DNA from: Shewanella indica
GTDB taxonomy: Bacteria; Pseudomonadota; Gammaproteobacteria; Enterobacterales; Shewanellaceae
Reading direction: 5' to 3'
Length of the DNA stretch: 64,000 nucleotides
Assembly (NCBI RefSeq): GCF_002836975.1
Contig: NZ_NIJK01000026.1
Location: 1 to 64,000 of the forward strand
A model generated the notes under the pieces. It saw only the letters and a list, made by a program, of their open reading frames with translations. It did not search any database and was not told where the DNA came from. Each line of letters begins with the position of its first letter. The stretch's first letter is position 1. Of this stretch, positions 16,830 to 25,158 are shown piece after piece. The position numbers were made by a program, and so were the translations under genes.

Positions 16830-17359
16830 CCAGTGAAAACCAACGCCTGCAGGAAAAACTGCTGCCGGAAATCGAAGAGTTCAAACAGGGGCGTACCACC
16901 TTGCAGTTGGCGACCCAGGATGCCAACGGGATCCCCAACGCCAGTTATGCGCCGTTCGCGCTGGCCGATGATGGTTTCTATATTCTGGTAAGCGATCTGG
17001 CGCGTCACGGTATCAACCTTAAACAGTCACCGCGGGTATCTGTGATGCTGGTGGAAGACGAAGCCGAGGCGCGCAGCGTGTTTGCCCGCCGCCGCCTGAC
17101 CTTTGATGCCGCCGCCGAGCTGATAGCAAGAGACAGCCCGAGCTTTGCCAAAGGGGTACAGGTGTTGTCCGGGCGCTTCGGTGAGATGATAGATAACCTG
17201 GCGGCCTTGACCGATTTCAACTTGTTTAAGCTGGTGCCCGAGCGCGGTCTCTATGTCAAAGGCTTTGGCCAGGCGTTCAGTCTCAGCGGTGCCGAGTTGT
17301 TGGATGTCAACTGGATGCGTGATGGTCACCATGGAACGCCCAAGGCCGTACCTGCCTGA
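16826..17359 (+). CDS. hutZ: heme utilisation/degradation protein HutZ/HugZ
   Basis: 177 residues of the FMN-binding split-barrel (pyridoxamine-oxidase-like) fold: TTLQLATQDANGIPNASYAPFALADDGFYILVSDLARHGINLKQSPRVSVML is the family core. HutZ/HugZ enzymes open heme to release iron. The C-terminal tail MRDGHHGTPKAVPA contains the His pair in the region where the heme-ligand His lies in characterised members. Last gene of the rightward heme arm. A GC hairpin at about 17372-17385 has no T tract, so termination is unclear. Confidence 0.9.
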   Translation: MTSENQRLQEKLLPEIEEFKQGRTTLQLATQDANGIPNASYAPFALADDGFYILVSDLARHGINLKQSPRVSVMLVEDEAEARSVFARRRLTFDAAAELIARDSPSFAKGVQVLSGRFGEMIDNLAALTDFNLFKLVPERGLYVKGFGQAFSLSGAELLDVNWMRDGHHGTPKAVPA

Positions 17360-17421
17360 GCTGGACTCATCGGCGCTTTGGCGCCACAATCCTGATTAAC
17401 AGTCATTGTCTGGATTTTCGC

Positions 17422-19224
17422 TTGTCTGCTCCTCAAATTGCTTCGGCTCGGATCCTGCCCTGGATCCTGAGCTTTCTTAAGCCTTATCGTTTGCGGGTTG
17501 CCCTGGCGCTGCTGTTTCTGCTGCTGGGGTCATTGGCCTGGCTGGCCCTGGGGCAAGGGGTTCGCTTGATAGTGGATGAGGGCTTTATGGCCGACAACTC
17601 GGGGCGCCTCAACGAAATTGTGTTGTTTATTCTGGGGATTACCCTGGTCAGTGCCGTGGCCGTGTTCTGCCGCTTTTATCTGATGACCTGGCTCGGTGAG
17701 AAAGTCAGCAACGATATTCGCCGCTTGGTGTATCACAGGTTACTGGAACAAAGCCCGGTGTTTTTCGCCCGCTTGCGCACCGGGGAAATCATCTCCCGCT
17801 TTACCGCCGACAGCACTCTGTTGCAGACAGTTATAGGTTCTAGCCTGTCGATGGCGCTGCGCTCTTCAGTGACCACTATAGGTGGCTTGGTGATGATGGC
17901 TTTTACCAGCATCAAGCTCACGGCCTTGGTGCTGCTGGCCGTGCCGCTGGTGTTGGTGCCTGTGGGCTTACTCGGGCGGCGGGTACGCAAGCTTGCGCGC
18001 ACCAGTCAGGACAGTGTCGCCGATCTCGGCGCCTATGTGGATGAAACCTTGCATGAGATCCACACGGTACAATCCTATGGTCACGAGGCTCGCGATCGCG
18101 ACAATTTTGACGGCTACCTGGCGGCGGTGATGCGTGCTGCCAGTGGTCGCATCCGCTATCGCTCGGCACTGATCTCCTCTGTCATGTTGCTGACTATTGG
18201 CGCCATAGTGGCTGTGACCTGGGTGGGGGCCAGAGACGTAATGGCCGGTGTGGTCAGCGCCGGTGAGCTGTCGGCATTCATGTTTTACGCCATGATGGTG
18301 GCCGGCGCGGTGGCCACCATAAGCGAAGTGATAGGGGATATTCAGCGGGCTGCCGGTGCCGGCGAACGCTTGATGGAGCTGGCCGAGTCCAAGGCAAATA
18401 TTGCCGAGCCGGCCAAGCCGCTGGCGCTGCCCAGTCCGCTCAAGGGAGAACTCAGAATAGAACAGCTGAGTTTTGCCTATGATGAGGGCGCAACTGTGCT
18501 TGAGGATCTCAATATCCATATTCAACCCGGTGAACGGGTGGCTCTGGTTGGGCCCAGCGGCGCCGGCAAGAGTACGCTGTTTCAGCTGCTGCAGCGTTTC
18601 TATCAGCCGAGTTGCGGCCGCATTCTGCTCTATGGTGTCGATATCGCTTCTGTATCATTGGCGAGCCTGAGGGCACAGTTTGCCCTGGTGCCCCAGGAGT
18701 CGGTGATCTTCGCCACCAGTGTGCTGGAAAATGTGCGTTATGGCCGCCCGGAGGCCAGCCTGGAAGAGGTGGTTGCCGCCTGTAAGGGCGCCAGAGCTCA
18801 TGAATTTATCAGTGAGTTTGCCCAGGGGTATGATACCTATTTGGGTGAGCGTGGCGTGCGTCTTTCCGGTGGTCAAAAGCAGCGAATTGCCATTGCCCGC
18901 GCCATCTTGGCCCGCAGGCCTTTACTGCTGCTCGATGAAGCCACCAGTGCCCTGGATGCGGTCAGTGAAGTCAAGGTCAAACAGGCTTTGGATGAGTTGA
19001 TGGCGGGACGAACCACTCTCATCATAGCCCACAGATTGGCGACAGTGCTCAATGCCGACCGTATTCTGGTGCTGGAGCGGGGGCGATTATTGGCCAGTGG
19101 CAGCCACAGTGAGTTGATGCAAACCAGCCCGCTGTACCGTGAATTTGCCAGTCTGCAGTTGCTCGCGCCCGATAGTCTGGCCAGTGGCTCAAACGAGCCC
19201 GGGCAGACATCATCGCTGGCTTGA
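17422..19224 (+). CDS. MsbA-related ABC exporter (TMD-NBD half-transporter)
   Basis: 600 residues: six membrane helices (~20-310), then an ATPase with Walker A GPSGAGKST (377-385), Q-loop VPQESVIFATSV, signature LSGGQKQRIAIARAI, Walker B LLLLDEATSALD and H-loop IIAHR. It belongs to the MsbA-related branch, of unknown substrate, not to MsbA itself. The start appears to be TTG 17422 with no strong ribosome site, 62 bp after hutZ; a missed start is possible, but the N-terminal residues fit the family. It may read through from the heme operon, in which case porphyrin or heme-breakdown export is one idea. The stop lies 2 bp from the convergent PepSY gene. Confidence 0.87.
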   Translation: MSAPQIASARILPWILSFLKPYRLRVALALLFLLLGSLAWLALGQGVRLIVDEGFMADNSGRLNEIVLFILGITLVSAVAVFCRFYLMTWLGEKVSNDIRRLVYHRLLEQSPVFFARLRTGEIISRFTADSTLLQTVIGSSLSMALRSSVTTIGGLVMMAFTSIKLTALVLLAVPLVLVPVGLLGRRVRKLARTSQDSVADLGAYVDETLHEIHTVQSYGHEARDRDNFDGYLAAVMRAASGRIRYRSALISSVMLLTIGAIVAVTWVGARDVMAGVVSAGELSAFMFYAMMVAGAVATISEVIGDIQRAAGAGERLMELAESKANIAEPAKPLALPSPLKGELRIEQLSFAYDEGATVLEDLNIHIQPGERVALVGPSGAGKSTLFQLLQRFYQPSCGRILLYGVDIASVSLASLRAQFALVPQESVIFATSVLENVRYGRPEASLEEVVAACKGARAHEFISEFAQGYDTYLGERGVRLSGGQKQRIAIARAILARRPLLLLDEATSALDAVSEVKVKQALDELMAGRTTLIIAHRLATVLNADRILVLERGRLLASGSHSELMQTSPLYREFASLQLLAPDSLASGSNEPGQTSSLA

Positions 19225-19226
19225 TC

Positions 19227-19976
19227 TCAGCGCTTCTGTTTTAAATAAATGATCAGGCCAGTCACCGCCAGCAACAATAAGGCGATCGCCGCCAGATCCA
19301 TCAGATAACTACCGGCAGCGCCGAAGATCCGGCCGCTGTGCAGATCCTGAAGAACCCTGTGCCAGGACAGGCGACTGGCGCGAATATCTCCGAGCAACTG
19401 CTGCGTTTGTATCTTTGCCCCTTCGAGTGGTTTTATCCAGGGGAGGGCAACCAGGCTGCTGGCCGCTTGCCAATCCAACAGTTCGCTGTCGCTGCGATAT
19501 TGGCCCCGGGATGTTTTCAGCCAGACACCGCCGGGCTCGACTGCCATGGCGTTTATCTGCGGCGGCAAACCTGTCAGCTCGGTTTGGGTTTCCAGCACAG
19601 CAAGATCCTGGCTCAAAATCGTCAAACTGTTTCGGGTCAGCATTAGCCACTTGTCTTCAAAGGGGGCTATGGCCAGTATCTCATCGGTTTGCTCGGCTAG
19701 CGGCGTGCCGGCTATCCAGGCCTGTCCCTGACTGCTGCCCGCCAGCGGCTGGGCTTGCCAGACTTTGACATCTTCCGGGGCGCCAATGCCGTAATAGTCT
19801 TGCAGCCATTGCCAGTGCACGCCTTGGGATAGGTTCAGCTCACGGCTGTGATTCAAAGCCAGGCCGGTCAGAGTCAGCAGCAACACAAGCACACTGCTGA
19901 TGATGCCAATACGTCTGTGCCAGGGGCGCAGGGCGCGCAGGAGACGGACTCGAAAGTCCGGATGTTTACGTGTCAT
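19227..19976 (-). CDS. PepSY-associated transmembrane protein
   Basis: 249 residues: cytoplasmic basic tail, membrane helix ~22-42 (IGIISSVLVLLLTLTGLALNHSREL), a periplasmic beta-rich domain of ~180 residues, and a second helix ~225-245. This is the compact PepSY-associated TM arrangement. His residues border both helices (PWHRRIG, LNHSRE, SWHRVLQDLHSGRIFG) and could hold a b-type heme, as in related membrane reductases; that is inference. The start overlaps the FMN-binding gene by 4 bp, so the two products probably work as a unit that moves electrons through the inner membrane. Confidence 0.78.
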   Translation of the reverse strand: MTRKHPDFRVRLLRALRPWHRRIGIISSVLVLLLTLTGLALNHSRELNLSQGVHWQWLQDYYGIGAPEDVKVWQAQPLAGSSQGQAWIAGTPLAEQTDEILAIAPFEDKWLMLTRNSLTILSQDLAVLETQTELTGLPPQINAMAVEPGGVWLKTSRGQYRSDSELLDWQAASSLVALPWIKPLEGAKIQTQQLLGDIRASRLSWHRVLQDLHSGRIFGAAGSYLMDLAAIALLLLAVTGLIIYLKQKR

Positions 19977-20545
19977 CTGGGCTCGCTGTTTTGTTGCAGG
20001 CTGTGTTGTTGCAGACCGTGTTGCAGGCTGAGTTGCCGGTCAAGATAGAGGGCGATGCGGGCCAGTTTGGTCAGGGCCCTGACGGAAAGTGTCGCTCCGG
20101 TAATGCCATCTATATGTTTGTCCAGCTGTTTATCTTTTGTGAGTGTTGCCGATTTAAATTGGTCGGTAAAGAAGTCGTGCCTGACTTCATCGCCGCGGCT
20201 TTCGCGGTAGATAAGCACCTTGGTGCGATAAATCTGCCCATGGCGCACCTGAATGCCCACAGTGATTGGCGCTTCTTTGCCTATCTCCTCGAGGATCCAG
20301 ACAGTGTCGTCTCCCTGCTGCCAATAGCGGGTACGCAGCGGCCGAAAATCGTGGGCCAGTATCTCTTCTATGACCTGGCGTTGCTCGGCGCTGAACCAAA
20401 AGACTTTGGCTTTCGCTTGACCTTTACCTTGGGAGCCCAAGGCCTGGGTGACAAAGTCTGCCGGGCTTTGGTAAACGCTTTGCGCCGCCTGGGTTTGAGC
20501 GACCGGCAGCAAAAACAGCGAGAGTAATGCAATAAGAGTCTTCAT
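19973..20545 (-). CDS. exported FMN-binding domain protein (flavinylated)
   Basis: About 190 residues with a signal peptide (MKTLIALLSLFLLPVAQTQA). The C-terminal FMN-binding domain carries DGITGATLS (residues 146-154), the RnfG/NqrC-type motif at which ApbE links FMN through a phosphodiester; here the acceptor position is Ser154 rather than Thr. It lies between a porin and a PepSY membrane protein, with a 4-bp overlap to the latter. The natural reading is a periplasmic electron carrier that passes electrons to a substrate entering through the porin. ApbE is not in the window. ATG 20545 is chosen for the signal peptide and TTGAGG upstream. Confidence 0.82.
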   Translation of the reverse strand: MKTLIALLSLFLLPVAQTQAAQSVYQSPADFVTQALGSQGKGQAKAKVFWFSAEQRQVIEEILAHDFRPLRTRYWQQGDDTVWILEEIGKEAPITVGIQVRHGQIYRTKVLIYRESRGDEVRHDFFTDQFKSATLTKDKQLDKHIDGITGATLSVRALTKLARIALYLDRQLSLQHGLQQHSLQQNSEPR

Positions 20546-20587
20546 AAATGCCTCAATGAGGGCGCCCCAGAGGGCACCCAAAGATCA

Positions 20588-21808
20588 TCAGAACTGATAA
20601 CCTACGCCCAGATTGAACCCATCTGAGTCTGACTTACCGCCACGTTTTTCGTAGTCGGCCTTGAACACCACATTCTCGTGCAACCAGTAGTTGATACCCA
20701 CATTGGTTTGGGTTTCTTTGGTGTCTTGATTGTCACCGGCGTTGTTGTCCCATTCGTTGTAGCGGGCGAAGATACCGAACTGCTCGTTAAAGCGGTAGGA
20801 CGGTTCTATGTACCAGCCATTTTGCTTGTCGCGGCCCAGTGCTTCGGCTTCAAATCCATCTATGTCCCACTCGGCATAGAGGGCTCTGATACTGAAGTTT
20901 TCTAGGTGGTAGATAGCATGCGCCGACCACATCAGGGCCGAGGCGGTGTCTACACTGGCTTCCCCTTGAGTCAGATCCGATTGGTATTGAACCGTCGCGG
21001 CCAGCTCCAGGCCGGGAACGGCTGTGTATTTCACCCGGCCGGTATAGGCCAGATCGTCAGCCTTGGCCTCGGAAACCTTTTGGCGACCGCTTCTTGGCTT
21101 ATAGGCATTTTTACCTGTGGTAGGGACATTCAGACCCGAGGTCACGGCCGCATCGAAGGCCAGTCCAGGAGCCGCCTGGATATTCATTGCCAGACCCGCT
21201 TCCCACCAGGTAGCCGGGAGTATGTCTTTCTCAACCGGGTTGCGCTCGACACCATAAAATGCCGGTGGCTCGTGGGTTTCATTGATGATGCCAACCGGCA
21301 TCAGGAACAGACCCGCCTTGGCAGTCAGGGCTTGGTTGAAGTCGTGCTCTATGTAGGCCTGCTCCAGCTCGACTTCACCATTTTGACCATCGCCTGAGAT
21401 GGAGTGCTCCACTTCCAGCTCGGAGAAGAAACGGGTGTCTTCGGTAAACTCATGGCCGAAGAAGAGCACGAAACGGTGGAAGTCGAACTCTTTCTTATCC
21501 TCGCCCAGCTTGTTGTCTATGTTGTTGTAGTGCAGCTCACCATAACCGCCGATAGTGGTGGCGGTTTTTTGCGGCGTGGCATCTACCACCTCGGCGGTCT
21601 GTTCAACCCGCTCAGCGGTTTGCTCGACACGCTCGGCAGTTTGTTGCTGACGCTTTTCGGTTTCTGCCAGACGGCGCTCCAGATCCTTGAGGACCTTCTG
21701 CTGCTGTTCGATGATTTTGCGCAGCTCCTGAGTCTCGTCCGAGGCGAATGCCTGTGGGCCGCACAGGGCTGTCAGTAGCGCACTGGCAATGAGAGTTTTC
21801 TTGATCAT
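20588..21808 (-). CDS. outer-membrane porin with N-terminal coiled coil (OprO/P-like)
   Basis: 406 residues: signal peptide ending AFA, then a coiled coil (~25-75) with heptads such as ERVEQTA repeated, then a beta barrel ending GVGYQF with the terminal Phe required for assembly. The barrel part (IGGYGELHYNN, the block FRFVLFFGHEF-like segment FHRFVLFFGHEFTED, and ATWWEAGLAMN) is typical of Shewanella porins related to phosphate-selective porins. The coiled coil may trimerise or contact peptidoglycan. First gene of a porin-FMN-PepSY operon under the palindrome-containing promoter at 21851-21894. The permeant is unknown; iron compounds are suggested by the operator type. Confidence 0.87.
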   Translation of the reverse strand: MIKKTLIASALLTALCGPQAFASDETQELRKIIEQQQKVLKDLERRLAETEKRQQQTAERVEQTAERVEQTAEVVDATPQKTATTIGGYGELHYNNIDNKLGEDKKEFDFHRFVLFFGHEFTEDTRFFSELEVEHSISGDGQNGEVELEQAYIEHDFNQALTAKAGLFLMPVGIINETHEPPAFYGVERNPVEKDILPATWWEAGLAMNIQAAPGLAFDAAVTSGLNVPTTGKNAYKPRSGRQKVSEAKADDLAYTGRVKYTAVPGLELAATVQYQSDLTQGEASVDTASALMWSAHAIYHLENFSIRALYAEWDIDGFEAEALGRDKQNGWYIEPSYRFNEQFGIFARYNEWDNNAGDNQDTKETQTNVGINYWLHENVVFKADYEKRGGKSDSDGFNLGVGYQF

Positions 21809-22208
21809 CTTGGTTCCCGTTGTGATGTTACTGTTGTTGAAATCGAGCGAATTCTAGCAATTGATTTAATAAATGCAAACGATTTGCATTTATTGTTGTG
21901 ATCAAAATTAACAAATGTCAGCGTCTGTAAACCGAGTTGTTATTGTTGAGGTTTTGCCTGAAAAACTGGCTTTACAAAGTAAGCTTTTGATCTTTTAAGC
22001 AAAGTAGTAAGGCTGTATTTGAGTTATCCGGCAGAGCTTGGAACCATTTTCGGATAAAGTCGCTGAAGTGCGATTGCTTGATTTTTAAACATTTAACCTT
22101 GGCTGGAAGTCAAGGCCAACAGATCGGGTGAGTTATTTGTCAAAAGGCGGTTAAACTGATAAACCTTTTTATTCCGGTTAGCCTTGGCTTTGTGAGTGTT
22201 CGAACAAG
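21809..22208. other. intergenic region between divergent porin and DUF3581 genes
   Basis: 400 bp without a gene. It contains the porin promoter and 27-bp palindrome near the left side. The remainder is A/T-rich with only weak promoter-like strings and a short imperfect hairpin (CCTTG/CAAGG) near 22096. No small RNA can be claimed. Confidence 0.6.
21851..21894 (-). promoter_or_regulatory. porin promoter overlapped by a 27-bp perfect palindrome
   Basis: On the minus strand, -10 TAGAAT (21851-21856) and -35 TTTGCA (21874-21879) are 17 bp apart. The palindrome at 21868-21894 has arms AATAAATGCAAA and TTTGCATTTATT around CGA, covering the -35. A protein bound there would block transcription. The core TGCAAACGATTTGCA matches 10 of 14 positions of the Fur 7-1-7 repeat, so Fur is the best guess, but the unusual perfection could mean another dimeric regulator. 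Confidence 0.65.
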
Positions 22209-22940
22209 ATGTTTCTAGTTGATTATTTTAAAAGAGAAAATAACCAAATAACCATAGGCCGCAAGCAGGCCAGTGATTTTGCCAAGGGAGTAGCAGGGGA
22301 TTTCAATCCTATCCATGATGAGGATGCCAAGCGTTTTTGCGTTCCAGGCGATCTTCTGTTTGCCCTGGTGTTGAACGATTATGGCCTTAGCCGCCGGATG
22401 CTGTTTAAGTTTGAAGGCATGGTCGGTGACGGCGTATGTCTGCATTTTCCTGGTGATCAGGGGGCCGAGCTGGCGATAGAAGATGAGCGCGGCAAACGCT
22501 ACCTGAATGTCCATCGCGAAGGTGAAACGCGCCACTGCGAGCGGCAACTGGAGTCATTTGTCCGCAGTTATGTGGCTTTTTCCGGTCTCAACTTTACCCA
22601 TGTTTTGGTGCCTTTGATGCGCGAGCATCAGGTCACCATTAATCCGGCGCGGCCCTTGGTTATCTATGAAAGCATGGGTTTTGAACTGGACACCCTGGAG
22701 TTTGAGCAGGTTAAACTGGAGCTGATTAACAGCAATCTCAAAGTCGATGGCAAACGCGGTGATGTGACGCTGGATTTCGCGCTTATCAGTGATGATAAAC
22801 AGGTAGGAACCGGACGTAAGACCTTGGTACTCAGTGGCTTACGTCCTTTCGACGAGGCGGCAGTGGAGGCCATGGTCAGTGAGTATCAGGCGCGCCGCGA
22901 TGGCAGCTGGAATGGCGGCGGCTCGCAGACAAACGCCTGA
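22209..22940 (+). CDS. DUF3581 family protein, hot-dog-fold-like
   Basis: 243 residues of DUF3581, common in Shewanella and Vibrio. The N-terminal segment DFAKGVAGDFNPIHDEDAKRFCVPGDLLFALVLNDYG recalls the MaoC-like hydratase signature (DxNPxH), suggesting a hot-dog fold acting on acyl-CoA or acyl-ACP; the second half would be another such domain. No activity is proven for the family. Soluble. The stop is only 2 bp from the stop of the convergent GGDEF gene, with no terminator between them. Confidence 0.83.
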   Translation: MFLVDYFKRENNQITIGRKQASDFAKGVAGDFNPIHDEDAKRFCVPGDLLFALVLNDYGLSRRMLFKFEGMVGDGVCLHFPGDQGAELAIEDERGKRYLNVHREGETRHCERQLESFVRSYVAFSGLNFTHVLVPLMREHQVTINPARPLVIYESMGFELDTLEFEQVKLELINSNLKVDGKRGDVTLDFALISDDKQVGTGRKTLVLSGLRPFDEAAVEAMVSEYQARRDGSWNGGGSQTNA

Positions 22941-22942
22941 AT

Positions 22943-24922
22943 TCAAACTGCGTTGGCTTCTGAGTCCTGTGCCAGCTCACTTTCGACTCGATTACGCCCA
23001 AGCTGCTTGGCTTGATAAAGAAGTTTATCCGCAGTATCAGTCAGTTGACTGAAGCTTTGGCAACCGTCGGCGTCCAAAGCCACTCCCTGGCTAACGGTGA
23101 GTCTCAGTGGCTCGCCATTTTCCAGGGTGAATATGTGCTCGGCCACGCTTTGCCTAAGGGTTTCGGCAACAGACACAGCGTCATTCAAGCCGGTATTGGG
23201 CAGCAATAACATAAACTCTTCACCGCCAACCCGAGCCAGCAGATCATCCTTCCGCAGCAAGGCTTTCATCACCTTGGCCAGTTCGATCAGCACTCGGTCG
23301 CCGTTATTGTGGCCATGAGTGTCATTAACCTTTTTGAAGCTATCTATGTCGAGCGTGATTAACGCCAGCGGGCCATGTCTGCGCTGGACTTTGGCCGGCA
23401 ACAACAGTGATTTCAGTCGAAAAAGCAGTGTGCGCCACTTAGGTTGCGACTCCTGGCTTTGCTCCTCTGAAGCTTGATGGTACAGCAACCAACCTGCCAG
23501 ATAACGGCGGTTATAGAGGCCGGTGAGGCTGTCGGTCTTGGCCAGCAGTCCCCACTTCAAGCGTGAGCGATTGAGCCAGAGAATGATGATAGTGGCCAGT
23601 AACAGCAGCAACAGGATGATGCTGCTGATGATATTGAGTTGATTCAGGGTCGTGCGGTTGGTTTCCAGCTCCAGTTTTTGCAGTACGTTGTTCCAGTTGA
23701 GATCCTGGTTTTCAAATTCGAGACGTTCTAAGTTAAACAGTAACTGCTGGCGATCCAGATTACTGACCAACTCCTTGGAGCTGTATACGGCGAAGCGTTG
23801 CTGGTACTGATCCAATACCTCGTAAGCGCGCTTGAAATTACCCAATCCGGCAAAGCCTTCGGCGCTGACCTTTAACAATTCTATCTGGGAGCGTAACAAG
23901 GCTTTTTCCTTGGCAAAGCTGATAAGCAGAGGGTCGACATAGACGGCCATTTCGGCGTACTTATGCTTGTTGAGTAACTCTTGGGCCTTGAGCAGTTGAA
24001 AGCGGCTGGTATAGAGGGTTGAAGTCTCGCGATATTGCAACTTGTCGGCCAGTTGCAGGTGCTTTGCCATGGACGACACATCCCCGGAATCCCGGTACTT
24101 CAGCGCTAGTTCTACATTGATGCGAAAGCGATACAGGCCGTATCCCAATACTCTGGCCAGTTCCAGCGCCGCTTGATATCTATCTATGGCTATTTCAACC
24201 TGTCCCTGCTGCTCGTCCAACTGAGCCAATTCCAATTGCACCAGCATCTGGTTGTAGGACATCCTTCTGTCCTTGAAGAATTTGAATGCTTTCTTAAGCA
24301 GTTTTTCCGAGCGCTCAAAGCCGTTAAGGCGCACCAGAAGGTGGCCCATGCCAAAGGAGATCCGCTCCAGCAACTCCTTGTTCTGGCTCTGTTCGGCGGC
24401 GTCCAATGACAGCATCAGGCTGGCATAGGATGCATCCAGCTTGCCTTGCTGTTCAAGCGCCTTACTTTTTAGTAGCAGGGCTTCAGCCTGAACCACTTTA
24501 TCGGCCGAATTTTGCTGACTATCTATTATTTTTTGCAGTTCGCTGATGGCCTGTGTGACCTTGCCGGATTGCAACATCACCTGTACCAGTCTCAGTTCCA
24601 GCAGGGTATGTTCGCTGGTTCCCGGAACCGCCAGTTTCAGGCCCTCTTTGGCGGCTTGTTCGGCGGCGGGGCTCTCATGCAGCAGCAGAGATACTGTCGC
24701 CTTGGTCAGATAAAAACGGGTCAGCAGGGGCTTGGGCAGGTCTTTGAGTTGCCCGCTTTCCATCTCGTACAGTTGAGCCTGCGACCGTTGCGGCAGTGAA
24801 TAGAGCTGGCTTTCGGCCCCTTTAAGCAAGCGGGAGAATTGCTCTGCGTTGGCCGCCGACAGAGCAGGGCTGGCCAGTATCATTATTATTGCTATCCATG
24901 GCAGGCAGAAGCGTTTCTTCAT
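22943..24922 (-). CDS. TPR-containing membrane diguanylate cyclase
   Basis: 659 residues: signal sequence (MKKRFCLPWIAIIMILASPALSA), periplasmic TPR-type helical repeats (~30-400), a membrane helix (~435-455, IISSIILLLLLLATIIILWL) and a cytoplasmic GGDEF domain. The domain keeps DSLTGLYNRRYL, the metal-binding DIDSFKKVNDTHGHNNGD and an intact GGEEF active site. The inhibitory RxxD site is present five residues before it (RKDD-LLARV-GGEEF). It should make cyclic-di-GMP in response to a periplasmic signal sensed by the TPR region. About 40 residues rich in Q/E/K are inserted between the first helix and the DIDSF strand, longer than usual. Confidence 0.93.
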   Translation of the reverse strand: MKKRFCLPWIAIIMILASPALSAANAEQFSRLLKGAESQLYSLPQRSQAQLYEMESGQLKDLPKPLLTRFYLTKATVSLLLHESPAAEQAAKEGLKLAVPGTSEHTLLELRLVQVMLQSGKVTQAISELQKIIDSQQNSADKVVQAEALLLKSKALEQQGKLDASYASLMLSLDAAEQSQNKELLERISFGMGHLLVRLNGFERSEKLLKKAFKFFKDRRMSYNQMLVQLELAQLDEQQGQVEIAIDRYQAALELARVLGYGLYRFRINVELALKYRDSGDVSSMAKHLQLADKLQYRETSTLYTSRFQLLKAQELLNKHKYAEMAVYVDPLLISFAKEKALLRSQIELLKVSAEGFAGLGNFKRAYEVLDQYQQRFAVYSSKELVSNLDRQQLLFNLERLEFENQDLNWNNVLQKLELETNRTTLNQLNIISSIILLLLLLATIIILWLNRSRLKWGLLAKTDSLTGLYNRRYLAGWLLYHQASEEQSQESQPKWRTLLFRLKSLLLPAKVQRRHGPLALITLDIDSFKKVNDTHGHNNGDRVLIELAKVMKALLRKDDLLARVGGEEFMLLLPNTGLNDAVSVAETLRQSVAEHIFTLENGEPLRLTVSQGVALDADGCQSFSQLTDTADKLLYQAKQLGRNRVESELAQDSEANAV

Positions 24923-25110
24923 ACTTTTAGTGCTCTTTGAACCGAAAATGTCTGATAAAAGTGATATTGGGGAGGGATTATCGCGTTCACGGCTTGGGTT
25001 TGTCTAATTATTCGCGGGTGACTACTTAAGTTTGGGAATTGTCCGATGGAGCCGGAGTGCCCGAAGGAGCTAGGTGATCAACAAATGGCGGAAAGGCGGG
25101 TTGTCGTAAA

Positions 25111-25152
25111 AACAGCGCCGATAACCGCAAATTTTGTTTGGCTATCGGCGCT
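25111..25152 (-). terminator. terminator of the TerC-CBS-CorC gene
   Basis: Stem AGCGCCGATA / TATCGGCGCT with a 19-nt loop; on the minus strand it is followed by GTTTTTAC. It lies 7 bp after the stop codon. Confidence 0.8.
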
Positions 25153-25158
25153 TGTGGA

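Noticed and set aside
17370-17386. GGCGC/GCGCC hairpin after hutZ as a terminator
   Set aside because: Short stem and no T run; termination there cannot be supported.
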